A stretch of DNA of 64,000 bases, taken from the NCBI RefSeq assembly GCF_014898055.3, contig NW_023601433.1, forward strand, positions 73,825,683 through 73,889,682, given 5' to 3'. The DNA comes from Talpa occidentalis. Its lineage: Eukaryota > Chordata > Mammalia > Eulipotyphla > Talpidae. This document shows, piece after piece, positions 24,044 to 35,252 of this stretch. The notes under the pieces were generated by a model. That model did not search any database and was not told the DNA's origin. It saw only the letters and a program-made list of their open reading frames with translations. Position 1 is the stretch's first letter. Every line of letters begins with the position of its first letter. A program made the position numbers and the translations under genes.

Positions 24044-26720
24044 CTGGAGGAACAAAAAATATAAACATCTGCTTCCTTAGAAAAGATTTCATATCCTGAA
24101 AAATATGAGTTGTTGGTCCCTTATAGTCTCATGGAATCCCAGCAGACCACTCAGAGCAAGCTCCCTGCCGGGGCTTTCCTGTGTGTGAGCGATAGTCACA
24201 TGAACAGATGCTGTCCAGCTCCCTGTCCTAACTCCTGCTCAGCCCATCTCTCCATTTGCTGTGTGAGCCCTCACTGCCTGGCTCCCCCCAAGAGTACGAG
24301 CTGCTTTCCTGAACTTGAGAGCTGAGTGTCAGAAGTTAGTAAGGCTCATTAACATATTGGTTTTTTCCCATTCTTTCACAGAATAGTCTACTTAAAGAAG
24401 ACTGTCCAGGACAAAAGCTGGCCAACTCCATTCAGCCCTGAGGCCAGTAGTTAAAGCAGGATGCAGAGAAAGGTGTCTTCTCAAGGTCAAGACAATGTCT
24501 TTATGTGGGTCAGCATATGCCACTGACGGCTTTGAAATGTGCTTTCGCCAAACATGGAGAATCTGCCTTCTCAGCCAAGCTTCCCTTCAGGGAATCTACT
24601 CTGCCAAAGCCCAAGGGGCTGCTCCCCAAGTTTAACGGTTCTAATGAGACTTAGAGCCGGCACAACAGAAGACATGAGACTCCCGAGCAAGATACTGGTT
24701 AATGAGCTGTTGACACAGCCCTTATATGTATTAGGAGACAGTGCAGAGGCGCCGGACACATCCCAGGGAAGAGCGCAGGAGAGAGAAGCCAAACAGGTGC
24801 CGTGGGGGCTGCCACACCTACAGATGGACACCACCAGGCAAGAATCTCAGGCTTGCAGTTTTCAGCCCTCAGTCTTCACGTTGCCTCCTCAACAGATCAC
24901 TGAACTTTGAAACAGTGCAGATGCTGGTGCTGAAGGCCCAGGGGACAGGCACCCATGAGACCAGTCCTTTCCTTCCTCTGCCCCTGCAATCTTCAGATCG
25001 CAGGTCTCCTTAAAGCACAGCGCTTCCTCTGCCAGCTGTGCGCTACTCAAGGGAGGCTTCGCCAGAGAGGTCTGTCTAGTCCTAGTGTCTGACCAATGTC
25101 AGGATCTCTAGCAAATACCATTCACTTGGGAATTAGGTTCATTTGAGGAGCCGCTCAGGCCTCTGGTTGCTAGGGCACATTTTGCTTTCTGAACTTTGAA
25201 ACATTCCTGTTGCTTTCAGAAGTGACTTTACTTTTAAGAACCCAGTGCTTAAAGGCAAATTAATAAGTAATGTTTGTTAGATACTCCTACTCTTCACTAA
25301 AATGATTTGATTGTTTCAACAGAACTGAAACCACTAAGTAACCAACAGCCTGTGAATAGCTAAGATGGTGCATGCTTAATGTTGCAGGCCGGACTGGGGT
25401 GCTTCTCTGAGCCTTGGGGCGAGCTGGTTCTCTTCAGTTTCAGCCCAAAGGATTTAAAGATTGTAAATATATGCACACAAACTCGCGCTCTTGAGTATCA
25501 GTGCAATTTGGAAAGTACAAAGAAAAGGAACATCCATGAAAATCACCCACAATCTTGACACCAGAGAGTGCCAGTGTTACGCTTTCAGGCTTTCCTTGAA
25601 AATAAATGGAGTCAGCCATAAGGAGAGGCAGGCTAGGAAACGTCATCTAAAATACTGGATATCCAGGCTTCACAAGTAGAATTCTTTTTTAAGAACTTCC
25701 TGCCAGGTCTGAAGACTACTCCCTGTACGAGAGAAGCCAGGACGAAGCCAGGCCATGTCCGCCTGTAAAGATTACCCATTCCCTCGGGTTAAAAGCCAGA
25801 GGTCTTTCCCTTCTCAAGGCCTTCAGGCTCTGCTCCACCCAGCCCCTGTGCATGGGCCTCTCACGCAGGCTCACTGACTGCTGTTCCCTCTGCCTGGATT
25901 TTTGTCCTGAAAATATCCACAGGCTCTCTGAGCCTGCCCTTGCTCCCTGTTCATCCTCCTCCAGCCAGTCACTATGAACCTGTCTTTTTGTTTTGTTTTG
26001 TTTTTTAATCTATAATTGTGCCCCCTTAGCTTCCAAGGTGTTCCTCTTGGATCAGGTATTTACTAGAATGAAAACTTAGGGGAGGGGAGGGCAGAGCTTT
26101 TTTGTCCTTTGCTCACTGCTGCATCCTCAGTGCCTGGCACATTTCCTCACATGCATAACAGGTATTCAAAACAAACTTGTGGAGTGAATGACTCCAAGCA
26201 GGTCACATGGAGTCTTAAGGAGGGCAGCAGGAAAACAACTCAACAGCTTGTTGTGTTGTTTTAGCAACAGATGCACCTGGTACAAGTAAGTAGCAATTAT
26301 GTCAGGAGCTTCCCCAGCCACATACAGTGTTGAAAAACAAGTGTTCTGGGTTGAACACAGATCCTGATATCTGAGTTCTAGGTGTCCATGCTCAACTCAA
26401 AGGTGGTTTCAGAAAACTTTATTTTGTGGCTTTTTTTTTTTTTTTAAATCATGGCTTGAATCCCAACCATACTGGAACTTGGCATACTCATATTCAGATG
26501 ATGAGTACAAATGAGAGCGCGGAATTCGTGTTATAGAGGAAATGGATTAAATCTAGAGGGCCATTTGAGATTTTTGCTAAAGCACTAGACACTGAGTTGA
26601 ACACAGAGCCAAGAAACCAAGACTCTACCAATTTTACCCAACCAGCAGAAAACAGATGTTTTTAAAATTGGAACCAGTTCAGTCAAGGACGTTCTTTTCA
26701 CCTGTTCTGTTTTGCCCTAC
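24044..26720 (-). other. TTC28 intron (2677 bp)
   Basis: GT-AG intron between exons n-2 and n-1. It contains L2 sequence at about 25850-26190 and a short T-run near 26430. Nothing else is assigned. Confidence 0.8.
25850..26190 (+). mobile_element. L2 LINE 3' end
   Basis: CTGCTGTTCCCTCTGCCTGG, ATTTACTAGAATGAAAACTT, TTTGCTCACTGCTGCATCCT and CAGTGCCTGGCACATTTCC follow the order of the L2 3' end. It lies within an intron and is interrupted by a G/T-rich stretch near 25985. Confidence 0.7.
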
Positions 26721-26850
26721 CTAGAGCTGCCAGGAACTCATGACATCCCGGAAGTCGCCACAGCTGGACACTGATAGAAACCTGAATGGGAGCTGATGCA
26801 AAATCCTGCTCCTTCTCACCGGCCTGCAGCTGAACCAGCACCTGGTGGAG
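26721..26850 (-). CDS. TTC28: TTC28 coding exon n-2
   Basis: This 130-nt exon encodes residues 549-591 and the first base of Gly592. The acceptor is CTCTTACTCAG and the donor GTAGGGCA. The peptide includes LHQVLVQLQAGEKEQDF and then ISVQLWRLPGCHEFLAALG. It looks like a helix, a charged loop and a strand-like segment, with no named domain known to me. Splicing in frame to the microexon upstream and to the FDLCEVG exon downstream is unambiguous. Confidence 0.95.
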
Positions 26851-27644
26851 CTGAGTAAGAGAGAACAGGTGAGTTCTTGCTCCTTCCCAACATCTTTCCC
26901 TCTGACCCACCTCAGATTTAGCCCCAAATTATCCTTGTGTTGCCTGTTACCACTGCTACTGCCTTATCACCTGATGTGTGTGCAGCACTTGGAATTCTTT
27001 TTACAGGGCCTTCATGCCTGCTGTCCTGTTCTCTCTGTGGGAACCTCATGGGGCAGTGGGTCAAGAGACTAGATGCGGTGTTACAGGTCGTGGGCCATAG
27101 TCAGGGTTTTCTGCTTCCAGCCTCCCATCTTTCCTCATGTACAAGAGGGACTTGGGGACTTGAAGCAGGGTAGATGATAGGGCTGGTCACCTTTTTTTAT
27201 TTAATTGAAGTCATCTTTATGATCTTGAGGTAAATGGACAAAAGGAATCCAGCATTATATCGTTGTCTTGGCACTTGAGGAAGAACCCACTGCTCAAGTG
27301 CCCGTGGTAGTTTAGATTTCCTCAGAGTCTGAGAACCCTACTCAGGGGTCTCGCCTGGGTTCAGAATATCACTTAAAGTCACTTCTGCCCCTGTTGTTCT
27401 GGTGGAACTTGAAAGGTCAAATCAAGAACACAAGAAGGCTGGAGCAGGAAAAGGGGAGCCAGAGCAGAGGAAGGGGGCAGACCATCTGCACTGGCAGCAC
27501 TGGTCACCCCAGCCCAGAGCATGTGTTGGCATGTGCATGCGACTCAGAAGTAGCCTGTGCGCACTGAGCTCAGAGCTGCCAAAGGGAACACGGGTGGGTG
27601 GTGGGGCTCACCTGACAACAGTTGCTACTTAAAGTAGTACTCAC
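26851..27644 (-). other. TTC28 intron (794 bp)
   Basis: GT-AG intron between the microexon and exon n-2. I see no repeat or gene in it. Confidence 0.75.
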
Positions 27645-27668
27645 CATTCCAACCATATTTTTAACAGC
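27645..27668 (-). CDS. TTC28: TTC28 coding microexon n-3 (24 nt)
   Basis: This exon is only 24 nt and encodes eight residues, AVKNMVGM (541-548). The acceptor is GGCGAAG preceded by a polypyrimidine run (complement of the GAAA/GA repeat at 27688-27718), and the donor is GTGAGTAC. It is phase 0 at both ends, so skipping or inclusion keeps the frame. I recognise the joined peptide ISR-AVKNMVGM-LHQVL from TTC28, which supports the exon being real. It would be missed by any length-based gene finder. It may be alternatively spliced, but the sequence alone cannot show this. Confidence 0.88.
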
Positions 27669-29140
27669 CTTCGCCAGCAGATTATAAGAAAAAGAAAGAA
27701 AGAGAGAGAGAAGAGAGTTTAGACTCAAGCATAGGTTGTTATGCAACACGAGGTGATCATTGCTTTAGGAAGCGCCATACCAGGCCCGCGGCTCTGACCG
27801 GGAGGGGAGAGGAGCAAGAGTCAGCAGGGACACAAGAAAATGAATGACCAGATGCACTTGGGGTGGGGTCAGCTAGGCCCTGCCCTTCTTCATCAGGAGA
27901 GATGCAGGCCAGATTAGGGGAGAGGGGGGGTCACAGCAGGGCATGTGTGGACCATTCTGTAAAACAAAGTCACTCAGAAAATGTCCCCTGGCCACTAGGG
28001 CAGAAAGCCCAGGACCCTTTTCTGGGGCCCAGTAGTGTCTTAGGTGGAAAGTCCCCAGTATGCATCAAAAGCAAGAAATTAAGCGACTGGCTTGCTGGAC
28101 TCTCAACCTTGACCTACAGATATTCTAGCCTTTTCCTTTGTAGAGCTTTGGCTTTTATTCCTTCAAATTCAGGGTGTTTTAATATGCAGTGTTCTGGAAG
28201 TCTCTTCCTGATTCCTTTCAACAAGCAGCTATAACACACTTACTACAAAAAATGTGGGGAATGCAATGAAGGTCCTGATCACTGATCTGTGTTCTCAGAA
28301 CACTGTTACTGTGTTCCGACTTCACACTAGAAACAACCCCACATCAGGGGCAGCTCTGGGTACCACTCACTTTGTGCATATAGAGGTTAATCCTAGATGG
28401 AGATTTCCACACAGAAATATTTCTCCTTAAATCTGCTGATAAATCTGTCAACAATGCATATGATTTTTTTCAAATTATTACACTCCAGGGTGACCAGAGA
28501 AATCGAGCTGTGCTCTGTAGGGCTGCTACACCATCCAGAAGCCCACCGCCAAGGCGCGTGGCAGGTCCTCAGTGGCCAGCTGGACCATCAGAAACTCTGA
28601 GGGTTGGGAAGGACTACATGATGCTGAGAGTTCAAATTCTCCAAATTAGATCTACACAATCCTAAAAGAAAGCATGTTTTAAAAACTGCTATAAGGTGTC
28701 CCTTGTATTAGTGTTGAATTTATGTTCACTTCAGTGCCTCCATCCTATTACAGGCATAGTGCATACTTAGAGAATAAACAACACTTTTAGGCAGGCTGGT
28801 CCTGCACCCACTTGGCTGTGACACTTGTTAATCAGCCAAAAAAGTTAGCAGGTGGGGATGACAGGGTGTAGTAGGCCACTGAACGGAGACTTCAGGAAAT
28901 GCCCTGACACTACAGGTGATAGGGGCCCTTTAAGCATGCTCTGTAGATCCACAATGCTCCCGGGACTCAATTAAGACAATTCTCTAACTTCTAGCCCTCA
29001 CCTTTTCCTTGTAATCACAAAAGCTGGAAAAAGCAACGAGACTGATGGCATTACTTGCAGGTTCCTACTTCGTCTTTCCAACTAGGCTCAACCTCAGGCC
29101 CGGGCTTAGCTGCCCAGGTTCAGCTGCCCTGATGACTCAC
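27669..29140 (-). other. TTC28 intron (1472 bp)
   Basis: GT-AG intron between exon n-4 and the microexon. Apart from the GA tract near its 3' end, nothing is assigned. Confidence 0.75.
27688..27718. repeat. GAAA/GA simple repeat
   Basis: A purine run (GAAAAAGAAAGAAAGAGAGA...) just upstream of the microexon in transcription order. On the minus strand it forms the pyrimidine tract of that exon's acceptor, so it may matter for microexon recognition. Confidence 0.85.
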
Positions 29141-29217
29141 CCGGCTGATTAGTTGCTCGCCCGTTTCCGAGGCGGTGATGAGCTTGCAGAGGGCCTGAAG
29201 GGCAGGGTTGGGCAAAC
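29141..29217 (-). CDS. TTC28: TTC28 coding exon n-4
   Basis: This 77-nt exon completes Gly515 and encodes residues 516-540 (LPNPALQALCKLITASETGE, then QLISR). The acceptor is CCTGGTTTAG and the donor GTGAGTCA, ending on a whole codon. The peptide reads as one amphipathic helix followed by a turn. No catalytic or binding motif is visible. The next exon downstream is the 24-nt microexon, so this exon and its two neighbours assemble a continuous helical region. Confidence 0.94.
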
Positions 29218-29869
29218 CTAAACCAGGAAGGAGACAGAGATTATCCATTAGGGCCTCTGCACCCACGGTCTTGCTGCCTTTCCAGGAGAACGCACCCATA
29301 ATGCTTAGCATTGGTGGCATTTTTCCAAAGCTTGGACAGCCAGACATGTGTGTCCTGGCCTGGCATGGAAAAGGTGAAAGCAGTCTCTAAGAAAGGTAGG
29401 TGGAGGCAGGGGCCAGACCTGACCATGCTGCACATGATCACATTCACAGGACCAGGTCTCGGGCTCAGGCAGCATCACCCTCTCTAGGTGAAGCGCAGAG
29501 GGCAGCCCTGCATGTCTGCCTCCTGCTTTTACCTGGGGTTGGCCGCACAGCTCTATCCGATTCGCAGCTGCTGATTACATATTAATGGCAGCTCCTGTTT
29601 GTCCAGCTTTTGTGCCACCCCAGAAAAAGGCAGAGACACGGTGGCGCCCTGCTGGGGCAGAGGATGCCTTGCCATTACCAATGCAAAGATCGGGTTAAGG
29701 GCACTAGTTTTCCTCCAAACCAGGAGAAGCGGTGGCTGGGGCTCCTGGCCATTTCTCAGGATACTCTCTTGCGCCTTCCTGCCAGTGAGATCCAACATCC
29801 CTGTGACTGCAGGGACCGTGGCCACCAATTGCTTTGTCCCTCAGAGTCCCAGCCCTCCCCGAGGCTCAC
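29218..29869 (-). other. TTC28 intron (652 bp)
   Basis: Short GT-AG intron between exons n-5 and n-4, with no repeat I can name. Confidence 0.75.
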
Positions 29870-30101
29870 CCAGCAGGGCCTGGATGGTGTTGCTGCACTG
29901 TTGGAGCCGGTCGCCTGGGTCGGATGTTGGGAAGAAAACAGCTGCCGGCAGGCCACTGGCTGGGGGGTCTAGCCGGAAGCCCACTGCGGTGAGGAGGGCC
30001 TGCCAGCCGGGTATGCCACCCACTTTGTTCTCCACGCTCTGCTGGGACGTGTACATGGCATTTCGCTGTCCATTCTGGATGCGCTGCAGGGACTTCTCCA
30101 C
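29870..30101 (-). CDS. TTC28: TTC28 coding exon n-5 (post-CHAT region)
   Basis: This 232-nt exon encodes residues 438-514 and the first base of Gly515. The acceptor is ACCCCTCCAG and the donor GTGAGCCT. The peptide starts VEKSLQRIQNGQRNAMYTSQ and later contains FPTSDPGDRLQQC. I recognise this as TTC28 but know no named domain for it. The Gln-rich helix-like start and the GIPGWQALLTAVGF stretch suggest a folded helical segment rather than disorder. Splice phases on both sides agree with the flanking exons. Confidence 0.95.
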
Positions 30102-32106
30102 CTGGAGGGGTAAGGGGTTGAGGTGCTGTTCTGCTCATGGTCCAGCCTGGATTTCTCTCTGAGTGGCTTTGGGGACACAAAGGCCCAGGTTCAGGGCTGC
30201 TGCTGCTACTTAGGCCAGGAGACCAAGATACTGGCAGTGGCACTGCTTCTTGCACAGGGAGAAGTTATAGCAAGCACAGACTGGTGTGACCTGGAAGAAT
30301 TCTGTCCTTCCCTCACCCACCTACCACTCCAGGCTCTTCACAGACACTGAAGTGACTTGTCTTGAAAACCAATCTCAGGTCAGAGGACTTCCCCAAACCA
30401 CATGATGGCTCCATCACCAGGATGAGCCCTCTGGACTTCCAGACCCCACACACCCATCAGTGCCCATCAAAGCCCTGGCTTCCAGTGCCCTTCTTCCCTG
30501 TACCTCCAACTGGTTTATCCTTAATCCCCCACGCACTCTGAACCTGTCCCTGCCCCTCTACCATCAGGCCCCTCCTACCTTCTAGGACCCGAACTGGTGC
30601 CTGGCCCATGCGGGGTGAGTTCACCATAGAACTACTGCAACGACCCCTTCTGGTGAGCATCACACAGTGCCCCACAGCAGGCCTTTCCCCACACTCCTCT
30701 CTCTGGAGGGATAGAAGAGTGACCCAAGAGGTCACATGGGGTCTGCCCGAGGCCGCCATGACAGGCAGTAGAAATGAACTCCTGGGCAGGGCGGACACCT
30801 AGCCAGAGGGCTGCTGCTGGGTGGGAAGGGCCCTGGAGAGAAACTGGCCAAGAAGAGAAGGAAAACCCTTAAATATGCCCAAGGAGCCTTGAGGCCATTT
30901 GGGGCATAGCTGAGGGCCTGGCTTTTGCTGGCCTCAGAAGAGAGCCAAGTGGGCAGAGAGGCAGTTCACTTATCTAAGAAAAGTGAGAGCTGCAGCAAGG
31001 AAGATGACTTTGGGGTGACAGGGACCTAAGGAGGCCCTAGTGCTAAGCAACTTAAAGGCTCTGTGCAGTATCCAGATGAGTCAAAATCAAAGACTTGTCT
31101 CCACAAGTTCTCCCTGCACGCAAGCACATCTGTTCTGTGGTAAGCAGTGTGAGCCACCTTCTCTGGCCTGAGAATGGGGGAGGTTTGCAGGTTCTGGCAT
31201 TCTTTCTTATTCATACTCTGATTTCTTTCAGCCCTGAGGAGCCCTTCAGGCAGAAGGGCTCCCTAAACTTCAGAAATATGCACAGCAAACGAATCACCAG
31301 GAGTGCACTGAGAGCTGCCACCTCTGGGCCTGACACTGGCATCCAGAGGACATGCCTACTGGGAACCCCACCCCAGCCTTTGAACTGCCTGCTCAAAACA
31401 AACCCCAGCCACTTTCCCTGGGCCCGTCCTCCTGAGCACAGAGCCAAGGTGTGCTCGCCTCTGTCCTGCCAGGGCCCATGTGTGGATATTGGCCTTGGGT
31501 TTGGAAAGAGCATGGATGTGTCAGGGTCTGCCCACCATAGCAGTGGCCCAGGCTGGGTGGACTGCTCTTTCCGGAACAGACTTCCAAGGAGCTAAAAATT
31601 CTAAATTATTTGAAACTGCCTTCCAGGTTATCAAGGTAGAAACCATTTTATATCACCATTTCTTGACTTAGACTTCTGAGTTTAAGTGGAAGGCCTGCTT
31701 TATCTGATTAAAAAATATCGTCTCAGCTACTGAGGCCCTGTGTGCCAGCTATTCACATTTTCTCTAATGCTCATAACCTTGGAAAGTTCATTTTCTCCCT
31801 GTTTCCACATGAGGAATTGAGACTCAGAGAGCCACATGACGTGCCCAAAGCCACATGGCCTGGAGATGGCTGTGGGGTGGGTGCTGCTTAGGTCATTGTC
31901 TTCGGCTGCCCCTCCCCAGAGTCCTGGTGAGGACTGTGCAGCCATCTCATATGGCACCCACCACTCGGACCAACTGATTCAACCGTGGGCCTGTCAACTC
32001 GCTCACATCCCCTTTAGCCTAACCCTGTCTTCTGCCCTTCCCGTCGTTCTCCTGGCAACTTTCTCTGCAGGAAGCCTGGGTGCTGGGCTTCCTTGACCCC
32101 CCTTAC
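30102..32106 (-). other. TTC28 intron (2005 bp)
   Basis: GT-AG intron. It holds a MIR-like fragment at about 31735-31870; the rest is unassigned, with no supported gene. Confidence 0.75.
31735..31870 (-). mobile_element. MIR SINE remnant
   Basis: TGTGTGCCAGCTATTCACAT, CTCATAACCTTGGAAAG, CACATGAGGAATTGAGACTC and CCCAAAGCCACATGGCC match the antisense MIR core and flank in order. Confidence 0.65.
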
Positions 32107-32231
32107 CAGGTGCAGCAACACTCGCAGGGCATCCCGCGCACGCTCGGGGTGCTGTAAGATCTCTGTGAGGGCCTGGCCGATGAGCGACGAGGGGCTGTTG
32201 AGCTTAACATCACTCCCGATGAGCATAAACC
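32107..32231 (-). CDS. TTC28: TTC28 coding exon n-6 (end of CHAT domain)
   Basis: This 125-nt exon completes Gly396 and encodes residues 397-437. The acceptor is CTCTCCACAG and the donor GTAAGGGG. The first residues, FMLIGSDVKLNSPSSLIGQA, complete the NWAGFMLIG motif. That corresponds to the W..F.L.G strand that closes CHAT domains. The rest, ILQHPERARDALRVLLHL, looks like a helix leading out of the domain. It ends on a whole codon before a 2.0-kb intron. A MIR remnant lies about 240 bp downstream in transcription order, inside that intron. Confidence 0.94.
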
Positions 32232-34531
32232 CTGTGGAGAGCAAGAGAGGGCACCTCAGACTTCACCTTAGAGGGCTGTTTTTGGCAAAAGGGCAGCCTT
32301 TTGTCCCCTCTCCGTGAAGAGTCACTGTTTGTTGCTCAGGAAGGGGGGTGGGGTGCGGTAAGCTGCTCAGCTGCTGCTCTGTGAGCAAGGATGGGAAAAG
32401 CTTGGTGGCCTTAAGACTGATGGCGACTTCCCTGACTTGGTGATTGTCTGCCTGATTTTCTTGAAATTCACTGTCTCTGTCTGGAGGATTCCCGAGGATG
32501 GAGGGGCAGGTTCATTGCATTCTGACTTGAGGCCACCGGACTAGGGGCAGGAAGGGATAGTCCTCCAGTTATAAGAATTCACAAACTGGGCTGGGCAAGA
32601 TTCACACCCCCCACCCAGGCCCCATCCCTATCCATCCCATGCCCATGTGGCTCCTTTCCCAGCACCTCCTTCTGTACACAAGGCCCAGGAGGCACACATG
32701 AAGTGTCAAGCCACCAAACAACCATAGGGCCACCCTGCCCCCCCAGTAGTGACGTGAAAGAGTTTTCTTGGAGAGTGAAAGAGCCAAGGCTGTATTTAAG
32801 GGTAAGATGGCAGCATAAAATCTTTCCACCAGGACAAAGATGTGACTTTCATATTGTCAGTCAATAAAACTAAACACGGACAAAAATATCACCGTGAGCA
32901 CCATGGGAAGAGAAAGGGGCCTGCAGGAGGGCTCTGTCGGCAGGAAATAGGTCAGATTCCCACAAACCCTGTAGTACTTTGTGGCACCGCGTGGGGCCCT
33001 CTGATGGCCGGGAGAGCACGCAAAACAGACGTCGTGTGCTGAGAACAGTCATGGACGCCTCCAGCACAGCCTCTGATTTCTGCATCTGGGAGCACAAGTG
33101 GTTCAGTGTCACAGGCCAAAACCCTCAGTGTCTGCCCTCCTCACGGAATGAGGGGACAGTTGTGAGGGGAGCACCGCAAAAAATACGCCTGTTCCACCCA
33201 CTGAATGATTTTTTTCAGCCACAGGAACAGAATAGATTCTACTATGGCTTGTTGTTCTCTTTCATTTTGCTTTGTTTTTGTTTTGTTTTTGCAGTTTTCT
33301 AACTATTTGATAATCAGTGGTTTGTTCTTGTTCACAAGACTAGATTCACCAAACAAGATGTGTACATTGGTTAACGCTGTGTCACAACTAGCTAAGATGG
33401 CTCTCGAAAACAGCTTTTTGAAAACTACTACAGTTGTGTTGTGTCTGTGATGCAAACAAGTATTTCCATTTCTCAGCACAGCAAGATCAGACAACTATTG
33501 CGTCGTTTTCTGGCTGCTGGGCCTGGGAATGGCGCAGCTCCACTGCAGGGCTGGGAAGGACAGCGGTACTATCAGAACACGTCAGCTGCTTGCTTTTGAC
33601 AGAAGAGTAAGGTGAGAGTCATTTTGTTCTCAATTTTTAAATATCTCCATAGATGGTGTGGGGCTTTTTTTTGCCATTAAACATAATGTGAAAGTTTAAA
33701 AAGTGTTTTGGTGTTCTTCTGCCAAGGTTTAAGAGGCTGCGTCACGGGTCTGTACTGCCATTACAGCATTGGTGGGACTTTTCCCCTGCTCTGGTGCACC
33801 CTGGGAGCGTAGAGGCCAATTCTAAAGGCCACAGACTGAAGGATCCTGAGCTATGCTGGCAGAATGGCCCCAGCCTGCGTGGGAGGGTCCCTGGGCATGC
33901 TGGAGGATGGAGGTCATCACTTGATGCCAAGAGGCAGGGTCCCTCACCCCTTCCCGTGAGCACATTCCCCCTACACGCCCAGATCCCCATGCCCTCTGGC
34001 CACCCCGCTCAGAGCATGCACTGCTGGTCTTGCGGAATGTGTGGTGCCACATGCATCATAAGACACTCAGCTCACTCCTCACAGATCCTCTCGAACGTGG
34101 ACACAGTGGTGTCAGCACTGCTGCCATCATCCCCTGTCACCACTGAGGATGCTTGCTTCAGAGGGCAGCCTGTCAGGTCACAGCCCGGCCACTGGAGCCA
34201 GATCAAACCCCAGTCTAATGGACCAATCGAGGATATTTCTACAATGCTACCCTCTTCTACAGAGGTGGGCTTCTACGTGAGGGCGCCATAAATAGGGTCC
34301 TCCAGTGGACACTAACATCAGGAAGACTGACTTTCACACTCTGATGGCAAACTGTTCTGCTACTCCTGGTGAAAAAGACTAATTTCAGAGTAGAAGACAC
34401 AAGGCTCTCAACTTGCTCTTCCTGTGGCTGCCCTTCCCTAACACCCTGCCCTCCCCACCTCCATGAGGGGGCTGTGAGGGCCACTCCCCAAGGCCCACTG
34501 ATAGAGCAGTAGCTGGGGCCCAGGCTCCTAC
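32232..34531 (-). other. TTC28 intron (2300 bp)
   Basis: GT-AG intron between exons n-7 and n-6. No named repeat was recognised. The T-rich stretch at 33200-33480 shows nothing coding. Confidence 0.7.
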
Positions 34532-35252
34532 CTGCCCAGTTGGAGGGGTGCGAGAAGGCCTTGCTGCTCTGCACCACCTTCATGGCCTCCCCCAGGGCAG
34601 CGCTGGCTTTCAGGCCATTCAGCAGGGCTGAGTAGAAGGCGTGGAGAAACATCTTGGAAGCAGCCACTGGTACCGGCCACAGAGACACAAGGACACACTG
34701 TGCTCCTGCAGCCAGGAAGGCCCGTGTCAACGCGACGACTCCGTCGGCTGTGACTTTGCTGTTAGACTCCTGAGAGGAACCAAGCACCACCAGCTTCACG
34801 GGAAGCCGCAAGTCCAGGACATCGGCCGCTGTGAGCAGCAGCTCCTGCAGTGGTGGGCAGTCGGAAATGCTCTCTCCGTCACTGGCATCATCCTGCACCC
34901 GCAGGGACTCTGGGATTGTGTAGGGGTGGCCAAAAGAGCTCTTGCTGCCAGCTGGGTTGCCATCCATGCTGGGCGTGAGGACCAAGGCTGACAGTTTCCA
35001 AGAGATGTGGGTAGCAAAGTGAACACACTCAGCCTGGGTCAGGGCGCTCATGACCCTCTCTTTGGTGGCCACACTGCCTACCAGGGGCTGGCAGCCCAGC
35101 AGCTCTGATACCATGTAGGCTTCCTCCTCGGCTGATGGCATCGGCCCCCACAGCCACCTGTCCATCACTGCTGACGGGAGCTTGGGATTGCCGATGACAG
35201 CTGCCATGGATGTAGAGCTGGAGTACATGGACACATTCTTCCTCAGAAGAGA
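34532..35252 (-). CDS. TTC28: TTC28 coding exon n-7 (core of CHAT domain, Cys-to-Ser site)
   Basis: This 721-nt exon encodes residues 156-395 and the first base of Gly396. The acceptor is CCCCTTCTAG and the donor GTAGGAGC. It holds most of the CHAT domain. The His motif VHFATHIS is present, with the candidate catalytic His237 at 35007-35009. The second motif reads KLVVLGSSQES, where active CHAT proteases typically have LVVLSACQTG, so the nucleophile position is Ser315 (TCT, 34773-34775). Downstream, VVALTRAFLAAGAQCVLVSL and the WPV motif are typical of the family. An insert of about 40 residues between the two motifs is rich in Ser and Asp. A CHAT domain in a TPR protein suggests a protein-interaction or regulatory role; with Ser at this position cysteine-protease activity is doubtful. 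The exon joins in frame to both neighbours. Confidence 0.96.

Noticed and set aside
29635..29665. Possible CTCF site (GGTGGCGCCCTGCTGGG)
   Set aside because: The core lacks two bases of the GGGGGC run needed for a good match, so it was left out of the CTCF list.
29599..30162. 187-codon plus-strand frame
   Set aside because: It is the antisense shadow of TTC28 exon n-5 and flanking intron, whose minus-strand peptide is clearly the real product.
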